A DNA stretch of 30,828 bases from positions 1 through 30,828 of the forward strand of contig RWJK01001327.1 of NCBI GenBank assembly GCA_004335835.1, written 5' to 3'. This DNA is from Scenedesmus sp. ARA3. Taxonomy: Eukaryota; Chlorophyta; Chlorophyceae; Sphaeropleales; Scenedesmaceae. The notes under the pieces are model-generated. The model worked only from the letters and a program-made list of their open reading frames with translations, was not told the DNA's origin and did not search any database. Positions 29,419 to 30,828 of this stretch are shown piece by piece. Each line of letters opens with the position of its first letter. Position 1 is the stretch's first letter. Made by a program: the position numbers and the translations under genes.

Positions 29419-30828
29419 GTTCAGCTGTCATGCTTGTGGCACTGCTGCGCACTGCCATCTGTGTGTCACTACAGGCTAGCCCACGAGGATGCACACATCA
29501 CAGTCTGACCTGCTAGCCTGCTGTGCAACAGTTGCAGGCACCAGCAGGCATTACACAGCACAATGAAGCCTGCAGGCAACGGCTGCAGCGCCAGCATACT
29601 CAAGAGCAGCGCACACCCAGCAACTACTACTTGCTAAAAAAAGCAGAAGCCGGCACCTGCAGCATGTACTCTTTGCTAGTTCGCAGTGATTACATGCCAA
29701 GTGGGACCAGCAGCACACCACACGAGGAACACACCAACACCCAGAATCTACACACATACAGACACACCTTGACTTTCAGCGCCTCAAACAGCGGGTGCAC
29801 CAGCAGCAGCAGACACGAGGAGGCCACGAAGAGCACAGCGCCTACAAACACAGACATACACATACACGCGCACCTTGACTTTCAGCGCCTCAAACAGCGG
29901 GTGCACCAGCTCCTTGGCACTCTGCTCAAAGTCGGGCATGCGCTGCTCCACATTGAAGGCCATGCCAGCCAGGGCAGCCACCTTGCTCAGGGTGCGGCTG
30001 CGGAAGCCACCCTCGCCTTCACCTGCTGCGGCTGCGGCTGACTCGCCCTCGCCTGCTGCTGGCAGGTCAAGGCTGCGCGACTGCTGCTCAGGCGCCTGCA
30101 GCAGCACAGGAGAATGAAGCGAAGATGGATGAAAGGTGGCTGTGAGGTTTGGGCTGTGCAGAGCAGCAGGCGATAAGACAGGCTACTTGGTGGTGTCAGC
30201 CAGGGCCAGCAGCAGCACCTCTAGAGACGGCTATATGCTTGCTGTCATCACTCTGCCGCTCCTCCACCTGCTTGAAGATCAACAGTCGCAGTTGTTGTCA
30301 CTAATTGCTGCTTTATATAGTAGCTGCCTGCCCACCTCAGCCACCTGCAGCTGCTCCACTTGTTCCGCCACCTGCTCAGCACCTGCTGGCTCCTCTGCTG
30401 CTGCTGCTTCACTGCTGCCGGCTGCCTCTGCCTCTGCTCCATCCAGCAGGTCCTTCAGCTGCACAAGCAGCAGCAAGCCAGGCAGATGTGCAGCCGGCGT
30501 GTTACACAACAGAGGCAGGAACGTGTGGCCGGTTGTGCAATGTACAGTCCAGAAGCAGCACCATGACAACCTGGTGTGTATGAGATGCATTTTTGCTGAC
30601 GAGTTCATTAAACACATCCACATGCAGCCGCCGCGCTTCGGTACTTTAAACATCTTACTAGCGTACAAGCAGGCTGCAGCAAGGCTGCACTAGAAGGCTA
30701 CTAGCAGGCTGCACCAAGGCTTGCATGTTGCTGAAACAGACCCAGCCCCGCACCTGCCCCATGATCTGCAATGTTGCTGGGCCTGGCGCCTCACATGCAA
30801 AAGAATTGCAAACTGCTGCTGCACCAGG
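28097..30828 (-). CDS. Unrecognised acidic/Ala-rich helical protein, 3' part, phase-0 exons
   Basis: I do not recognise this family. Exons on the minus strand, 5' to 3': 30789-30754 (tentative, possibly longer), 30458-30336, 30095-29874, 29309-29223, 28606-28496 and 28246-28097 (TGA at 28099-28097). Every exon is a multiple of three and every junction is phase 0. The protein has an acidic Ala/Glu linker (LKDLLDGAEAEAAGSSEAAA), then helical segments: TLSKVAALAGMAFNVEQRMP with FEQSAKELVHPLFEALKVK, then VWELVPAALQDALAPLIGEK, GSWLQSKLEGKAGLVMDK and VINRLVDELESSATAAAFQQ, ending LISAA. Amphipathic helices suggest a membrane- or lipid-surface or coiled assembly role, but this is only a guess from composition. 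The 5' end lies outside the window. It converges on the 364-aa gene and carries donor-side echoes in two introns. Confidence 0.75.
28626..28679 (-). repeat. (CAG)18, i.e. (CTG)18 on the sense strand, before an acceptor
   Basis: Eighteen perfect CAG units on the plus strand. Read on the sense (minus) strand they are CTG and end about 20 bases before the acceptor of exon 28606-28496. Poly-Gln/Ala ORFs across it are artefacts. Confidence 0.97.
28991..29030 (-). repeat. Donor-side echo 2 of exon 29309-29223
   Basis: This is a degenerate copy of the exon end and donor at 29220-29258. On the minus strand it reads AAGCAGGGCAAAGTGGAAGC, then CAACCCCGAG and GTGGG. A GT donor is kept. Confidence 0.85.
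29115..29153 (-). repeat. Donor-side echo 1 of exon 29309-29223
   Basis: This copy of 29220-29258 lies about 105 bp past the real donor. On the minus strand GGCGAGGTGGAGGCCAACC is kept, followed by TTGAG and a GTGCGG donor. Confidence 0.88.
29364..29417 (-). repeat. (CAG)18 plus CGG-rich run, upstream of an acceptor
   Basis: Eighteen perfect CAG units, joined at 29348-29363 to a CGG/GGC run and then to an interrupted CAG tract reaching the acceptor at 29310-29312. On the sense strand it is CTG upstream of the 3' splice site. Confidence 0.95.
29765..29804 (-). repeat. Perfect 40-bp donor-side echo of exon 30095-29874
   Basis: Identical over 40 bp to 29871-29910: the last 37 coding bases (ending EALKVK) and the GTG of the donor. 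It lies 106 bp inside the following intron. A more diverged relative of the flanking sequence occurs near 29704-29741. Confidence 0.95.

Noticed and set aside
28412..29516. Poly-Gln/Ser/Ala plus-strand ORFs across the CAG repeats
   Set aside because: These are shadows of intronic CTG repeats and antisense to well-phased exons of the minus-strand gene.

Overview
The window is nuclear DNA of a eukaryote, most likely a chlorophycean green alga (Sphaeropleales/Chlamydomonadales type). The reasons are intron-dense genes with GTGAGT/GTGCG/GTGGG donors and TGCAG/CGCAG acceptors, pervasive CTG/CAG repeats, TGTAA motifs suited to poly(A) signals, and a plant-type ureide-pathway enzyme. There are no operons or bacterial features. 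Gene models below were assembled by eye from splice signals and reading-frame phase.

Layout. (1) 3-3245, plus strand: an unrecognised coiled-coil, Ala-rich protein gene whose 5' end lies outside the window. Its model has an in-frame TGA and one weak junction. (2) About 3614-3886, minus: a possible retroelement ORF tail. (3) 4413-6986, minus: a complete eight-exon gene for (S)-ureidoglycine aminohydrolase (UGLYAH), the best-identified gene here. (4) 6987-7772: a divergent intergenic promoter region. (5) 7773-20368, plus: a 19-exon gene of about 12.6 kb for a predicted 1736-aa secreted protein. It has a signal peptide, a stand-alone P/Homo-B domain, a long helical region, a Ser-Pro linker, two copies of an ~85-aa module and a Lys/Asp/Glu/Pro-rich segment. 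(6) 22093-25329, plus: a nine-exon gene for a 364-aa secreted Cys-containing protein of an uncharacterised family. (7) 25330-28096: no convincing gene; convergent 3' flanks. (8) 28097-30828, minus: the 3' part of an unrecognised helical, acidic/Ala-rich protein gene made entirely of phase-0 exons.

The most unusual signal cuts across genes. In three of the five genes many introns carry degenerate extra copies of the neighbouring exon edge together with its splice site ('exon-edge echoes'). I count about 21: donor-side copies in the following intron, acceptor-side copies in the preceding intron, one array of five echo copies in a single intron, and one inverted copy that could fold over the real donor. 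UGLYAH and the 364-aa gene show none that I can see. A second pattern is that CTG repeats, always CTG on the sense strand, sit just upstream of 3' splice sites, where a polypyrimidine tract would normally be.

The genes do not form an obvious pathway. Three of the five encode products with signal peptides. UGLYAH belongs to purine/ureide nitrogen recycling; the two large plus-strand genes look like secreted or extracellular-matrix proteins.
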